Below, piece by piece: positions 36,062-45,628 of a DNA stretch of 64,000 bases. The notes under the pieces were generated by a model. The model made no database searches, was not told the DNA's origin, and worked only from the letters and a program-made list of their open reading frames with translations. The stretch lies in the NCBI GenBank assembly GCA_031266415.1, contig JAISBB010000005.1:97856-161855 (forward strand). Direction: 5' to 3'. How positions within the stretch are numbered: position 1 is the stretch's first letter; every line of letters begins with the position of its first letter. The translations under genes and the position numbers were made by a program. This DNA comes from Oscillospiraceae bacterium. Lineage in GTDB: Bacteria > Bacillota > Clostridia > Oscillospirales > Ruminococcaceae.

Positions 36062-37522
36062 GTGAACCAATTTAGAACTAGATTTGCACCGAGCCCAACT
36101 GGTTACATGCACATTGGCAACTTAAGAACAGCACTTTATGCCTATTTGTTGGCACGGGCTAATAATGGCAGTTTTATTTTAAGAATAGAAGATACAGACA
36201 AAGAACGGCTAGTTTCTGGTGCTCTAGATACAATATACAACACCCTAAGAAACACGGGCTTATTTTGGGACGAAGGTCCAGATATTGGTGGTAAATTTGG
36301 GCCATATGTTCAAAGTGAGCGCCTTTCAATTTACAAAGAATATGCTCAAAGACTAATTGAACTTGGTGAGGCCTATTACTGTTTTTGCAACAAAGAACGG
36401 CTAGACGAAGTTCGACTATTACAAAAATGCGCTGGCGCTGTTCCGAAATATGACGGATTTTGTAGAACATTAACAAAAGAGCAAATAGCAGAAAAACTCG
36501 CAGCAAAAGAGACTTATGTCACCAGGCAAAAAATCCCACAATTTGGGCAAATAATCTTTGAAGACAAAGTATTTGGTGGAATTGTTGTTGAAAACAGTAC
36601 GCTAGACGATCAAATATTAATAAAAACAGATGGCATGCCAACATATAATTTTGCAAACGTAGTAGACGACCACTTGATGGGAATTACTCATGTGATTAGA
36701 GGTAGCGAATATCTATCTTCTACTCCCAAATATAACCTTCTTTACCGTGCATTCGGCTGGGAAATTCCACAATACATTCACTGCAGCCCGGTTATGCGTA
36801 ACACTACCGAAAAACTATCTAAGCGAAAAGGTGACTTCTCGTTTGAAGACTTGGCGGCACTTGGCTACCTTAACGAAGCTATCCTTAATTACATAGCACT
36901 ACTTGGTTGGAGTCCAAAATCAGAACAAGAAATATTTACCCTTGAAAATCTCAAAAAAGAATTCAATGTAACTGGAATTTCAAAATCACCGGCTATTTTT
37001 GACATTAAAAAATTGAATTACATTAATTCACAGCACATAAAAGCACTCTCCGCAGATGAATTTCATAAGCTTGCACTGCCCTTCATTCGTATTTCTGTCA
37101 AAAACAAACAAATCGACACAAAACTAGTTGCCACACTCCTGCAAAACCGCACAGAATTTCTTAAAAGTATCCCCGAGCAAGTTAATTTTATAGATAATCT
37201 ACCAATGTACAATACTGACCTTTTCATCAACAAAAAAATGAAAACTGACCAACAAAGCTCACTGGAAGTTTTAAACAACGTCTTGCCAATTTTAGAGCAG
37301 ACTGTTGATTTTTCCATCCTCGCATTGCGTAATCTTTTCGAGCATTATATAACCGACCACGGTTTGAAAAATGGCTTTGTTTTATGGCCAGTGCGAGTTG
37401 CACTCAGCGGAAAAGAGTTCACTCCAGGTGGCGCAATTGAGCTAGCCGCAATTTTAGGGAAACAAGAAGCAATAAAAAGGCTTAAATTCGGCGTGAAAAA
37501 ACTAACACAAACCACGGTTTAA
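36062..37522 (+). CDS. gltX: Glutamate--tRNA ligase
   Basis: Class I aminoacyl-tRNA synthetase. The HIGH-type motif is APSPTGYMHIGNLRTAL, and the KMSKS-type loop is KLSKRKGDFS. The anticodon-binding C-terminus ends in a segment typical of bacterial GluRS. Start at GTG 36062, after GGGAGAAG; the frame extends 15 bases upstream to a TTG that overlaps this Shine-Dalgarno. It is probably cotranscribed with secG. Confidence 0.96.
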   Translation: MNQFRTRFAPSPTGYMHIGNLRTALYAYLLARANNGSFILRIEDTDKERLVSGALDTIYNTLRNTGLFWDEGPDIGGKFGPYVQSERLSIYKEYAQRLIELGEAYYCFCNKERLDEVRLLQKCAGAVPKYDGFCRTLTKEQIAEKLAAKETYVTRQKIPQFGQIIFEDKVFGGIVVENSTLDDQILIKTDGMPTYNFANVVDDHLMGITHVIRGSEYLSSTPKYNLLYRAFGWEIPQYIHCSPVMRNTTEKLSKRKGDFSFEDLAALGYLNEAILNYIALLGWSPKSEQEIFTLENLKKEFNVTGISKSPAIFDIKKLNYINSQHIKALSADEFHKLALPFIRISVKNKQIDTKLVATLLQNRTEFLKSIPEQVNFIDNLPMYNTDLFINKKMKTDQQSSLEVLNNVLPILEQTVDFSILALRNLFEHYITDHGLKNGFVLWPVRVALSGKEFTPGGAIELAAILGKQEAIKRLKFGVKKLTQTTV

Positions 37523-37541
37523 TTTTCTGCAAAAACCAAAC

Positions 37542-38132
37542 TCAAGGATTAAATTTTCCCATGTTTAAATTCAAAAACTCAAGTAACCCCGCAGTTGACA
37601 TATATTTTGGCAAGCCTAACTTTTTCAACAACAGCAGCCTCTTCTGCCGGCTGTTTCGCCCGCCCAGTAACCCTCGTTGAAATAATGTTAATTTCGTAAT
37701 AAGTGGCGGTTCGCACTTCGGACAAAAAGCATTATCAAAAGTTGCATTGGCACTTTTTAACGCGGCAAGTAACTCTGCAGGTGCGGTTCCCTCAACCCCC
37801 ATCAACCCATCTTTTGAGGGGATTTTTTTTCGTTTTTCTTTCCCCAGCACTACCGGCACATAGGCATGCTTAACTTGTTCTGGCGGCAAAATACTGCATA
37901 AATAACGCCTTATTTGAAACCCTGCAACATCAGAATCGGTAAAAATAATAACGCCAGAAATTTTTGCCAATTTTTTTATAAAATCAATCTTTTGCGGCTC
38001 GTTGCGAATGTTAAACCCGTTTGTTACCACAATCACTGAATCAACTATATTCATAAGAATAAGCTTGTCATAGCGCCCTTCAACTACAACGGCCTCTGAA
38101 ATTTTGACTTTATGTTTATTTATAGTACCCAA
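37542..38132 (-). CDS. rnmV: Ribonuclease M5 (TOPRIM)
   Basis: RNase M5 matures 5S rRNA in Firmicutes. The TOPRIM domain has AVVVEGRYDKLILMNIVD (Glu), then FTDSDVAGFQIRRYL (DxD) and VEGTAPAELLAAL. Length of 196 residues is normal. The only plausible start is a TTG at 38132 lying directly against AGGGGGAG, an unusually short spacing; no ATG/GTG start is available nearby. It follows addA by 6 bases. Confidence 0.9.
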   Translation of the reverse strand: MGTINKHKVKISEAVVVEGRYDKLILMNIVDSVIVVTNGFNIRNEPQKIDFIKKLAKISGVIIFTDSDVAGFQIRRYLCSILPPEQVKHAYVPVVLGKEKRKKIPSKDGLMGVEGTAPAELLAALKSANATFDNAFCPKCEPPLITKLTLFQRGLLGGRNSRQKRLLLLKKLGLPKYMSTAGLLEFLNLNMGKFNP

Positions 38133-38138
38133 CTCCCC

Positions 38139-41100
38139 CTAAACATAGATTTCTTTTTGAAGAGGCAACGAATAGATAATTTGTTTTGTAACTGGCTTTT
38201 CATAGGCACCAGATACCGCAAGTTTATATATGTGAAGTTGTTGTTGGTATCTTTGCGCTAAAATATCGGGACTGAATATCTGACTTGATTTGAAATCAAG
38301 TAAATAAATTTCTTTTTCAAACTCTAACACACAGTCAACAATTCCATGAACATTAATAAATTTTTCAGAATCAGAACCTAATGCCAGCTGCTTTAATGAA
38401 AGATTTGCAGCAAACCGAACCTCGCGTTGAATATCTATGGCATTACAAACTACTTTTTTATAGAAATCCGACCTGAAAAATCCAAGAAGAGATTCAATGT
38501 CAGACTCTAAAAATGACACATTGGTAAACTTCCCCGCCTTCACTAAACGCAAGAGTTCACCACGTAAGTCAACAGCAGCCACTTTATAATCACACAATTG
38601 CAGAAATTTGTGAAGCGCAATTCCGTGCTCTTTTCCAAAAAGATTTGTTTCAGAAAGGAATCTAGGAATTCTTTCAAAACCAACTTGTGGCTTTTGAAGT
38701 TCCAACAATTCCGAAACGGAAAGGCGAACCGGAAACGAATCTATTGCAAAAGAAGAAGCAAAAGCTAGGTTCTTCTCAATTTGTGTCATCACATTCACGG
38801 GTAAATCCGGTTTTTCGGTTGTTTGTATTTGCAATTCACACGGGTTCACAAAGTTCACTTTAACTCCAGCTGTGCCAATAACTTCTGTCGCTGAAACCCC
38901 CATTTGTTTGCAAAATCCAGCATCAGAAAGAAGCGCAAGAAGTAATAAATCCAAATAATTTTGATGTTTTTGCAGAGTCACAAAATCCAAGGGCGGGCGA
39001 TCTTCCAATAATCTGGTTAACTTGTCCGAAATATCCTTCGTAACAATGGGAACAATAATTGTGGTTCGCGCACGTGTTAATGCCACATAAAGAAGCCGTA
39101 TTTCTTCCGCTATCATTTCTTTTTGCAGAACCAAGGCAACAGCCGCTTTAAAAATAGTGGGCTGCGGTTGCAAAAAATGCGGATATTTAGTACAGGCTGC
39201 TTTTAATTTTGAGTGAAGTAAAATTGGACTGCTAAGATCAACTTTATTAAATTCTTTACTTACATCTGCAAGGAAGCAAACCGGGAACTCTAACCCTTTT
39301 GATTTGTGAATGCTAAGAATATTAACCGAATCATTGGCAACACTTTCGCTGCCAAAGAATGAAGTTGGTGGATTTTTAGCAATCGCCGCCAAAAATACAA
39401 CAAAAGCTTGCAGTGATTCGCATTTGGAATATTTTACTAAATCAAGAAAAAGTTCAAGATTCCTTTTAACCGCGTGCGGAGCAGAACTGCACGCAACAGC
39501 AAGCGAAAAAAATCTCAAGTCAAAGTAAATGTAATTCAATAAATCACTAATAACTACAGAATCAGCAATTTGCCGGCATGAATCAATTACCGAAATTAAA
39601 ATTTTGCTTTTTTTATCCGCAGCACAAACCACTTTTTCATAAAGTGAACTACTTCCTTCCTCAGATTTTAATTCTAATATTTCACTCAAAGTAAATTCAA
39701 AAAAGTAAGAGTTCATGACCGCCACAAGATCAATCTCGCTTGTTGGATTATTGATTACTTTAAGCAATGAGCACAATAATTGAATTTCTTTTTGGTTAAA
39801 GAAGTTGGCAAAAGACTGCGCATTTACTGGGATTTTGTGCTTCGAAAAAACATCTAAATAATAATCTAATTTTCCTTCCAAACTTCTAAATAAAACACAA
39901 AAATCTCCGTATCTTGCTCTGCGAAAAGACCCACCATTCGAAATTAAATAATTTGGATCTTTTACTCTTTTCGAAATCTCCACCGCAACATGTTCTGCCT
40001 CAATTTGCACTAATTCTTCAGACGAACCGCTAACTTCAATCACATTCAATTCAAAACCGGAATTTGTGGGAGCAAAGTCTGCAGCAATTAATTCATGAGT
40101 TTGGTCATAACAAAAACCTAAAATATCTTCCGTCATCAACCTTTTGAAAATGAAATTAATGGCATCAACGAGAACTTTTGAACTTCTGAAATTATGTCGC
40201 AAAGAAAGTTTAGCTGGAAAATACTGCCCATCGTAATTTGGAAGGCTCTCTACTTTTGCCAAAAAAAATTCAGGCGTAGCGTGACGAAACCCGTATATAC
40301 TTTGCTTAACATCACCAACAACAAACAGATTATTATTTGAAATTGCGTTTAAAATTAAATTTTGAATCTCATTAATGTCTTGATATTCATCTACTAAAAT
40401 TTCTTTGAATTGCTTGGCAAAATTTGCGGCAAATAACGTAGTCTCTCGTGAATTATTTCTCAAGAAAAAAGAAAGCGCCATCTGTTCAATATCTTCAAAA
40501 TCTATTAAATTGTACTTGTGTTTTAAGGCTTGCAAACACTTATCAAAAATTTTAGTAGCCCTTACTAATGATTCAAAATATTTAGCAGAATAAATTCTAT
40601 CTTCTAAAAAAGACTGGCGATCAAAACAAAACAATCTGGTCTTAAGGAAAGTTATGCGAGTTTTAACTCTTTTTCGAATATTAGAAATCTGCTGCTGAGT
40701 TTCTAAATCTAGGCCTTTCTTTGCAGCCGGCAGCGGTTCAAAAAATAAATTTACGTTCTGGCGGACTGCATCTAAGTCTTTTTTTAAAATTTCATGCAAT
40801 AACTTTGAAAAATTTTGCAGATCGTTCTGAAGGACTCTCTGGTGTCTTTGAGAAGAATTCGCCAACCCCTGCATATATCGAGTTTGTTTAATGCAATATT
40901 TAACCAATTCCTCTGCATATTGAAATATTATTCGAACGAACGGATCCTTTTCAAAAGACTGCATAGGCATATTATAGCTCTCGCAAATTGAATCTAAAAA
41001 ATTAAGATAAAACGGCTTGGAACGTGCAAATTCATACAGTTTTTTTATATTTCTAAATAATTTTTTACTGCCGAGAGAAAATTCATTAATAACGGCAATT

Positions 41101-41558
41101 TGAGCTCTATCTTCACAAGAACAAATCTCTTCAAGAGCATTGGCAAAAGCCTTTTTTTTCAATATTGTTAGTTCATAATCTGAGGCCACTTGGTATTCGC
41201 CTCCCATCCCTGGAAGAGCAGCCTCACGAATTACCTTTAAGAAAAACGCATGAAAAGTAGATATATTAGCCGTTGCACAACACTGCAACTGTGCTTGCAA
41301 CCAATCTGAAGGCTCTTCTTGCAATTTTTGATTTAGTTGCTGCCAAATACGCGCTTTCATTTCAGCGGCAGCTGCATTAGAAAAAGTTATCATTAAAAAA
41401 TCATTCAATGAACCCTGCACCAAGACAGTAATTTTTTCAATTATATGTTGCACAAGAACTGCCGTTTTGCCGCTGCCCGCTGCCGCCGAAATTAACAGGT
41501 CTCCAGAAGATGTTATGGCTTGTTGTTGCTCTTTAGTCCAATTAATTAATCTCACCAC
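38139..41558 (-). CDS. addA: ATP-dependent helicase/nuclease subunit A
   Basis: UvrD-like helicase with a C-terminal RecB-family nuclease, part of the AddAB enzyme that processes DNA double-strand ends. The helicase has Walker A SAAAGSGKTAVL (about 24-35), ILVDEYQDINEIQN, VVGDVKQSIYGFRHA, ILSIHKSKGLEFPV and LLYVALTRARTT. The nuclease domain shows VHGIVDCVLEF and EIYLLDFKSSQ (Asp, Lys). 1139 residues is somewhat short for AddA (about 1200). The partner addB normally sits directly upstream; here the upstream DNA is the intergenic region of the injection-system locus. Confidence 0.93.
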   Translation of the reverse strand: MVRLINWTKEQQQAITSSGDLLISAAAGSGKTAVLVQHIIEKITVLVQGSLNDFLMITFSNAAAAEMKARIWQQLNQKLQEEPSDWLQAQLQCCATANISTFHAFFLKVIREAALPGMGGEYQVASDYELTILKKKAFANALEEICSCEDRAQIAVINEFSLGSKKLFRNIKKLYEFARSKPFYLNFLDSICESYNMPMQSFEKDPFVRIIFQYAEELVKYCIKQTRYMQGLANSSQRHQRVLQNDLQNFSKLLHEILKKDLDAVRQNVNLFFEPLPAAKKGLDLETQQQISNIRKRVKTRITFLKTRLFCFDRQSFLEDRIYSAKYFESLVRATKIFDKCLQALKHKYNLIDFEDIEQMALSFFLRNNSRETTLFAANFAKQFKEILVDEYQDINEIQNLILNAISNNNLFVVGDVKQSIYGFRHATPEFFLAKVESLPNYDGQYFPAKLSLRHNFRSSKVLVDAINFIFKRLMTEDILGFCYDQTHELIAADFAPTNSGFELNVIEVSGSSEELVQIEAEHVAVEISKRVKDPNYLISNGGSFRRARYGDFCVLFRSLEGKLDYYLDVFSKHKIPVNAQSFANFFNQKEIQLLCSLLKVINNPTSEIDLVAVMNSYFFEFTLSEILELKSEEGSSSLYEKVVCAADKKSKILISVIDSCRQIADSVVISDLLNYIYFDLRFFSLAVACSSAPHAVKRNLELFLDLVKYSKCESLQAFVVFLAAIAKNPPTSFFGSESVANDSVNILSIHKSKGLEFPVCFLADVSKEFNKVDLSSPILLHSKLKAACTKYPHFLQPQPTIFKAAVALVLQKEMIAEEIRLLYVALTRARTTIIVPIVTKDISDKLTRLLEDRPPLDFVTLQKHQNYLDLLLLALLSDAGFCKQMGVSATEVIGTAGVKVNFVNPCELQIQTTEKPDLPVNVMTQIEKNLAFASSFAIDSFPVRLSVSELLELQKPQVGFERIPRFLSETNLFGKEHGIALHKFLQLCDYKVAAVDLRGELLRLVKAGKFTNVSFLESDIESLLGFFRSDFYKKVVCNAIDIQREVRFAANLSLKQLALGSDSEKFINVHGIVDCVLEFEKEIYLLDFKSSQIFSPDILAQRYQQQLHIYKLAVSGAYEKPVTKQIIYSLPLQKEIYV

Positions 41559-41578
41559 TTTTTATATTTCGTAGTTTG

Positions 41579-41607
41579 ATACTAACAAATTTCTGAAATA
41601 GCGTCAA
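41579..41607 (-). promoter_or_regulatory. Promoter of addA-rnmV
   Basis: On the minus strand TTGACG (41602-41607), 17 bases, TAGTAT (41579-41584). It lies 21 bases before the addA GTG, so the leader is very short. The remaining intergenic DNA up to 41806 is AT-rich and should contain the promoter of the injection-system locus; TTACTA and TATATA-like elements at about 41696-41723 are candidates only. Confidence 0.6.
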
Positions 41608-41806
41608 GCTACTTTCGCCGTAAAATTATTCGAGAAAATAAAGTTCGTGTTAATAAAATTTTCACAAACAAAAATCATCCGCGTGTTAAACTACAGTTAC
41701 TAGGCACTGTATACATTTTATATATTTAAATATGCATATAAATTGTTAATTTACTTCAAATAGCAATGACAAACAAAACGCGGGAAGCACATAAGCGAAG
41801 GATGAT

Positions 41807-43765
41807 ATGAATACAAATGATATTTTTTTAGACAAATGGCAAGGTTTTTCTCGTGGCTTATTAGAAAGTTTAACTAAACAATTTTCCGAAAACCAAAACG
41901 AATATTTCTTTCCAAACTTAAGTGCTTATAAATTGCAGGAATATTCAAGCAGATTAAAAATTCTAACTGATTTAAGCTTGTGGCCAACAAGTCCTTTAAA
42001 AAATATTTTTGAACTGTTTAAACTAAATCCCTTCGAGAAATTTTGCTTTACTTGCGGTTATTTTTTTAAAAACGATTGGGATATTCGAAACTGGATATTT
42101 GCCTTGCATGGTGATTCTAAAAATGGCTTGTTGCTGTTATTTTGCGAAAAAATATTTGAATATCTAAACGAACAAAAAAACCTGCAAAGAACTCTCTTGC
42201 AAATACAACTTTTGGGACTTGAAACATTAAGTGGAGTTGAAATCATATCGATTAACCCACTGATTTCTGAGTATATCAAAACGAATGGAAACAGCACATA
42301 TATAATGCAAGGGACCTCGAGAATAAACATAAATGAAGAAACTACACTTGAATTAGGAATTCAAAATCAAATCGCACTATATTTAAACAAAGTTAAAAAT
42401 CTAAAACAAGGCAGACATTTACTGATTTTAAAAGGCAAGAAACTTTCTGGCAAAAAAACGCAAATTGCTTTAGCTGCGAAAAAAAACGGCACTAATGTTT
42501 TACTGGTTGATTTCAGCAGCTGGAAAGATTTAGAAAGAAATGAGTTAGAAAAAGCAGTTTACAATATTTGTTTACAATTGGCTTTAGAAAATTCATGGCT
42601 GTGTTTTGAGCACATTACCAACGACGAAGTAGATAAAAAAAATTGGAGCTCCGTGATTAAAATTTTGAAGAGTTGCGTTAACTTTTTTTGTGTTGCAACA
42701 AACAGTGAGATCGATTTTTTAACACCCGAATGTTATGTAACAGCAAAGTTCAATTTAAATGAAATGGAAACAAAAGAAGTAACTTTGTGTTGGCAATATT
42801 TTTTAAGTCACCACGAAATAAACTTTGAAGATATTAATACAGTGGCCCCGAACTTTTCATTAACCATAGGACAAATTAAGCAAGCGGTTGAACAAATGCA
42901 ATTGTTAAATAAAATCGACTTGACTCAAGTTTTCAATATATGCCAAATGGTCTCTCGGAATGATTTCAAAGGGAAAGCTCATAAAATGAATCATCCATTT
43001 AAATGGTCAGATTTGATAGTAACAGAGGAATGCAAAAATTCCTTGCAAATAATTTGTGACCTAGCAAAACTCTCTAACAAGATTTATGGCGAGTGCGGTT
43101 TTGGCAAAAAAATTGGGGATGGGCGTTCAATATCAGCCTTATTTTATGGTGTGCCAGGAACAGGAAAAACAATGGCGGCACAAGTGATTGCAAACGAAAT
43201 TGGGCTTCCGCTCTACAAAGTTGATATTTCACAAATCGTTAATAAATATATTGGCGAAACGGAAAAAAATCTAAAGATAATTTTCGATGCCGCAAAAAAA
43301 AGTAACGTGATTCTATTCTTTGACGAGGCAGATGCTTTATTTGCCAAACGAACTCAAATTACAACAGCCAACGATAGGTTCGCTAATGTGGAAACATCAT
43401 TCTTACTACAAGAAATTGAAAACTACTCTGGCATTGTTATTCTGGCAACAAATTTACTTTCAAATTTCGACGACGCATTTAAAAGAAGAATTAAAGTGTT
43501 AGTAAATTTTGTGTTCCCAGATGAACAAATGCGAACCAGGTTATGGCAGCAGGCATTTCCAGAAGAAATTAACGGAAATAACCTGGATCTTAAATATTTA
43601 GCAGAAAAATTTGAAATTTCGGGGAGCACAATAAAATCTGCGGCACTTTTGGCAACATTCTTCTGCGTTAAAGATAAAACCTCTCTTTTAATGGAACATT
43701 TGTTGAAGGCATTAGAAATTGAAATGAGAAAAAGTGGCCAATTAATTACCGGCAAAAAGATTTAG
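41807..43765 (+). CDS. CIS-associated AAA+ ATPase (Afp15/Pvc15-like)
   Basis: AAA+ ATPase of 652 residues at the head of the injection-system locus. The N-terminal half (about 1-400) is a poorly conserved region with a second, degenerate P-loop-like stretch (KGKKLSGKKTQIA near 205). The C-terminal AAA module has Walker A GVPGTGKT (448-455), Walker B LFFDEADALF (about 503-512), and the arginine-finger region FDDAFKRRIK. This two-part layout fits the ATPases of extracellular contractile injection systems, which aid particle assembly. GAAGGA lies 4 bases before the ATG. Confidence 0.85.
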   Translation: MNTNDIFLDKWQGFSRGLLESLTKQFSENQNEYFFPNLSAYKLQEYSSRLKILTDLSLWPTSPLKNIFELFKLNPFEKFCFTCGYFFKNDWDIRNWIFALHGDSKNGLLLLFCEKIFEYLNEQKNLQRTLLQIQLLGLETLSGVEIISINPLISEYIKTNGNSTYIMQGTSRININEETTLELGIQNQIALYLNKVKNLKQGRHLLILKGKKLSGKKTQIALAAKKNGTNVLLVDFSSWKDLERNELEKAVYNICLQLALENSWLCFEHITNDEVDKKNWSSVIKILKSCVNFFCVATNSEIDFLTPECYVTAKFNLNEMETKEVTLCWQYFLSHHEINFEDINTVAPNFSLTIGQIKQAVEQMQLLNKIDLTQVFNICQMVSRNDFKGKAHKMNHPFKWSDLIVTEECKNSLQIICDLAKLSNKIYGECGFGKKIGDGRSISALFYGVPGTGKTMAAQVIANEIGLPLYKVDISQIVNKYIGETEKNLKIIFDAAKKSNVILFFDEADALFAKRTQITTANDRFANVETSFLLQEIENYSGIVILATNLLSNFDDAFKRRIKVLVNFVFPDEQMRTRLWQQAFPEEINGNNLDLKYLAEKFEISGSTIKSAALLATFFCVKDKTSLLMEHLLKALEIEMRKSGQLITGKKI

Positions 43766-43784
43766 CTTAAAAAGGCACGGCACC

Positions 43785-45050
43785 ATGAAAGGATGTAGTG
43801 GAATGCAACACAAATCACAATCAGAAAATAAAAAAGAAAAAACATCCTCACAAAAAAAACAAGATGCAAATAAACTCAAACTGAAAGAAAATGAATATAA
43901 GCCTCAAGAAAGAATTGAAGACAAACACAAAAAATCACACAATCGAGAAAAAAAATGCATCAGAGGAATTAAAAATCAACTTCAGCAACCATGTTTAAAT
44001 CTGCCATCACGGTGGATACGTTTAACAAATATTCAAAAACAATTTGAAGAAAGCAGAAGAAACGGTGACTTTCATCTGCCAGCATCAATGTTAAGCCCCG
44101 GAGAATTTCAACTAGAAATCACATTAAATCACCTGAAAAATATTTTAACAAGGTTTAACGACAATGAAATTGCAAGGCGGCTTGAAAAAAATTACTGGGA
44201 CTTAAATCAAACAAATTTAAAACTTAAAAGCAGCGACAAAAATAAAATCAAAATCGCAGAACACAACGCCGAAGAAGTTAAGGCAATTTCCTCAGATATC
44301 TGTCAATTGGCTTTCACCAAAACTTTTGCAAACCCTTCATATAGGATTAAACATTTGATATTGCAAGCAACAAGCTGGGGCATATCAGAGGCAATGTCAA
44401 AAGCAGAAAACCAAGAACCTGTTGATATTAACAGTAACACGACCATGGAAGTACATAAATTCGCCCCTCTTTTATATAAAAAAAAACAATTGGCAAAAGA
44501 AAAAGAACAAAAAATTCGTCAATTAAGTCGTAAAGCACCTAGCGTTTTAAAATTCTTTAAAAAAGAAAAACGAAATAAAAGAAAAAAGAAAGAGTGCAAA
44601 CACGACCTTCAAATTCTCACAAAGCGCAATTATAAAGCGAAAACCAACGAAATTGCTTACGTAAAAATTCATGTTCACTATGCTAAGAAATTTATGCAAC
44701 TTGACGAAAAAGCTAAACATTTATATCAAATGCAATGGCAAAAAATAGAAGATGGAGAGCATATCCACAATTCTACTAGAACCTTTAAAAACTGCCTAGA
44801 GTTGCTTATTGGCCCACACATATACCACATGAATATATTAAAGCAAATTGTGGCACCATCACTGCACCCAAATGATTTTCAAAAAACAAGTCACAATTTA
44901 AAAAGTATTTTTAGCTCGGCACAATATACCCGCACCCGCACCAAACTTCATACTCCAAATGATTTTAAGAAAGCCACAGTTGGAAGCAATTTGAGAAGTT
45001 TTGCTGACTCTGCTCTAGGTGTTGTTTTAAATGAAACTACAGAATGGTAG
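43785..45050 (+). CDS. Unknown lysine-rich basic protein in the CIS locus
   Basis: 421 residues, not recognised. The first 65 residues are almost entirely polar and Lys/Glu rich (disordered). A structured helical part follows (about 70-220), then a strongly basic patch around FKKEKRNKRKKKECKHD (about 258-274), then more helices and a C-terminal Ser/Thr-rich tail. No signal peptide, membrane helix or protease motif (no HExxH) is seen. Either ATG 43785 or ATG 43803 could be the start; the second has GAAAGGA nine bases upstream. Net positive charge suits a tube-lumen payload, but a structural or nucleic-acid-binding role is equally possible. Confidence 0.6.
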   Translation: MKGCSGMQHKSQSENKKEKTSSQKKQDANKLKLKENEYKPQERIEDKHKKSHNREKKCIRGIKNQLQQPCLNLPSRWIRLTNIQKQFEESRRNGDFHLPASMLSPGEFQLEITLNHLKNILTRFNDNEIARRLEKNYWDLNQTNLKLKSSDKNKIKIAEHNAEEVKAISSDICQLAFTKTFANPSYRIKHLILQATSWGISEAMSKAENQEPVDINSNTTMEVHKFAPLLYKKKQLAKEKEQKIRQLSRKAPSVLKFFKKEKRNKRKKKECKHDLQILTKRNYKAKTNEIAYVKIHVHYAKKFMQLDEKAKHLYQMQWQKIEDGEHIHNSTRTFKNCLELLIGPHIYHMNILKQIVAPSLHPNDFQKTSHNLKSIFSSAQYTRTRTKLHTPNDFKKATVGSNLRSFADSALGVVLNETTEW

Positions 45051-45057
45051 GAAATAA

Positions 45058-45606
45058 ATGACACAAACAGAAATTTTAGAGTGTACAGAAATTATATTCC
45101 GTGACGCTGGGTTTGAAAGAGTTTTTCGAACAAATTTAGACGTAGATACCCAAAATAACAAAGACATAGTAGTTGCGATATCTAAATTGAAAACAAGTGA
45201 AAGATGGAGCAATATATTGTACTCAGTTTGCCAAGTGGGTGGCGAAAATAGTGTGGGAATTTTCCGCTTTGATGTGGAAATAGAGGGTCCACAAACAACA
45301 GCGCACTTTCTTAAGCTGTGCGAATATACCTCATTACTTGCACCCTATATATTACTAGGATCGATTTACCCGTTAAAGGGGGATGATGATGTTAAAGTTC
45401 ATTTATGTTACGACATGGTATTCAACTTAAAATCCGATAACGAAATCATTCGAAAACAGATATCTCTAATTTTGTCTGAACTTTCGTGTTGTTTATTGTT
45501 ACTAACCAAACGTCTTTACGAAATTGCCTGTGGGAATTTTGAAGTGCTTGAAAACAAAGAATTGTTCAAACAAGACTTAGAGAATTTAAATTATCTGGTG
45601 AACTAA
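45058..45606 (+). CDS. Unknown small protein in the CIS locus
   Basis: 182 residues, not recognised. Alternating short strands and helices (EILECTEIIFRDAGFERVF, then SVGIFRFDVEIEGP), and a long C-terminal helix rich in Leu/Cys, recall the one-domain fold of YbjN-like or secretion-chaperone-like proteins; this is only an impression. It lies 7 bases after the lysine-rich protein gene, and GGTAGGAAATAA serves as ribosome site, so the two are probably coexpressed and might interact. Confidence 0.55.
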   Translation: MTQTEILECTEIIFRDAGFERVFRTNLDVDTQNNKDIVVAISKLKTSERWSNILYSVCQVGGENSVGIFRFDVEIEGPQTTAHFLKLCEYTSLLAPYILLGSIYPLKGDDDVKVHLCYDMVFNLKSDNEIIRKQISLILSELSCCLLLLTKRLYEIACGNFEVLENKELFKQDLENLNYLVN

Positions 45607-45628
45607 ATTAAGAAAGGAAAATACGATT

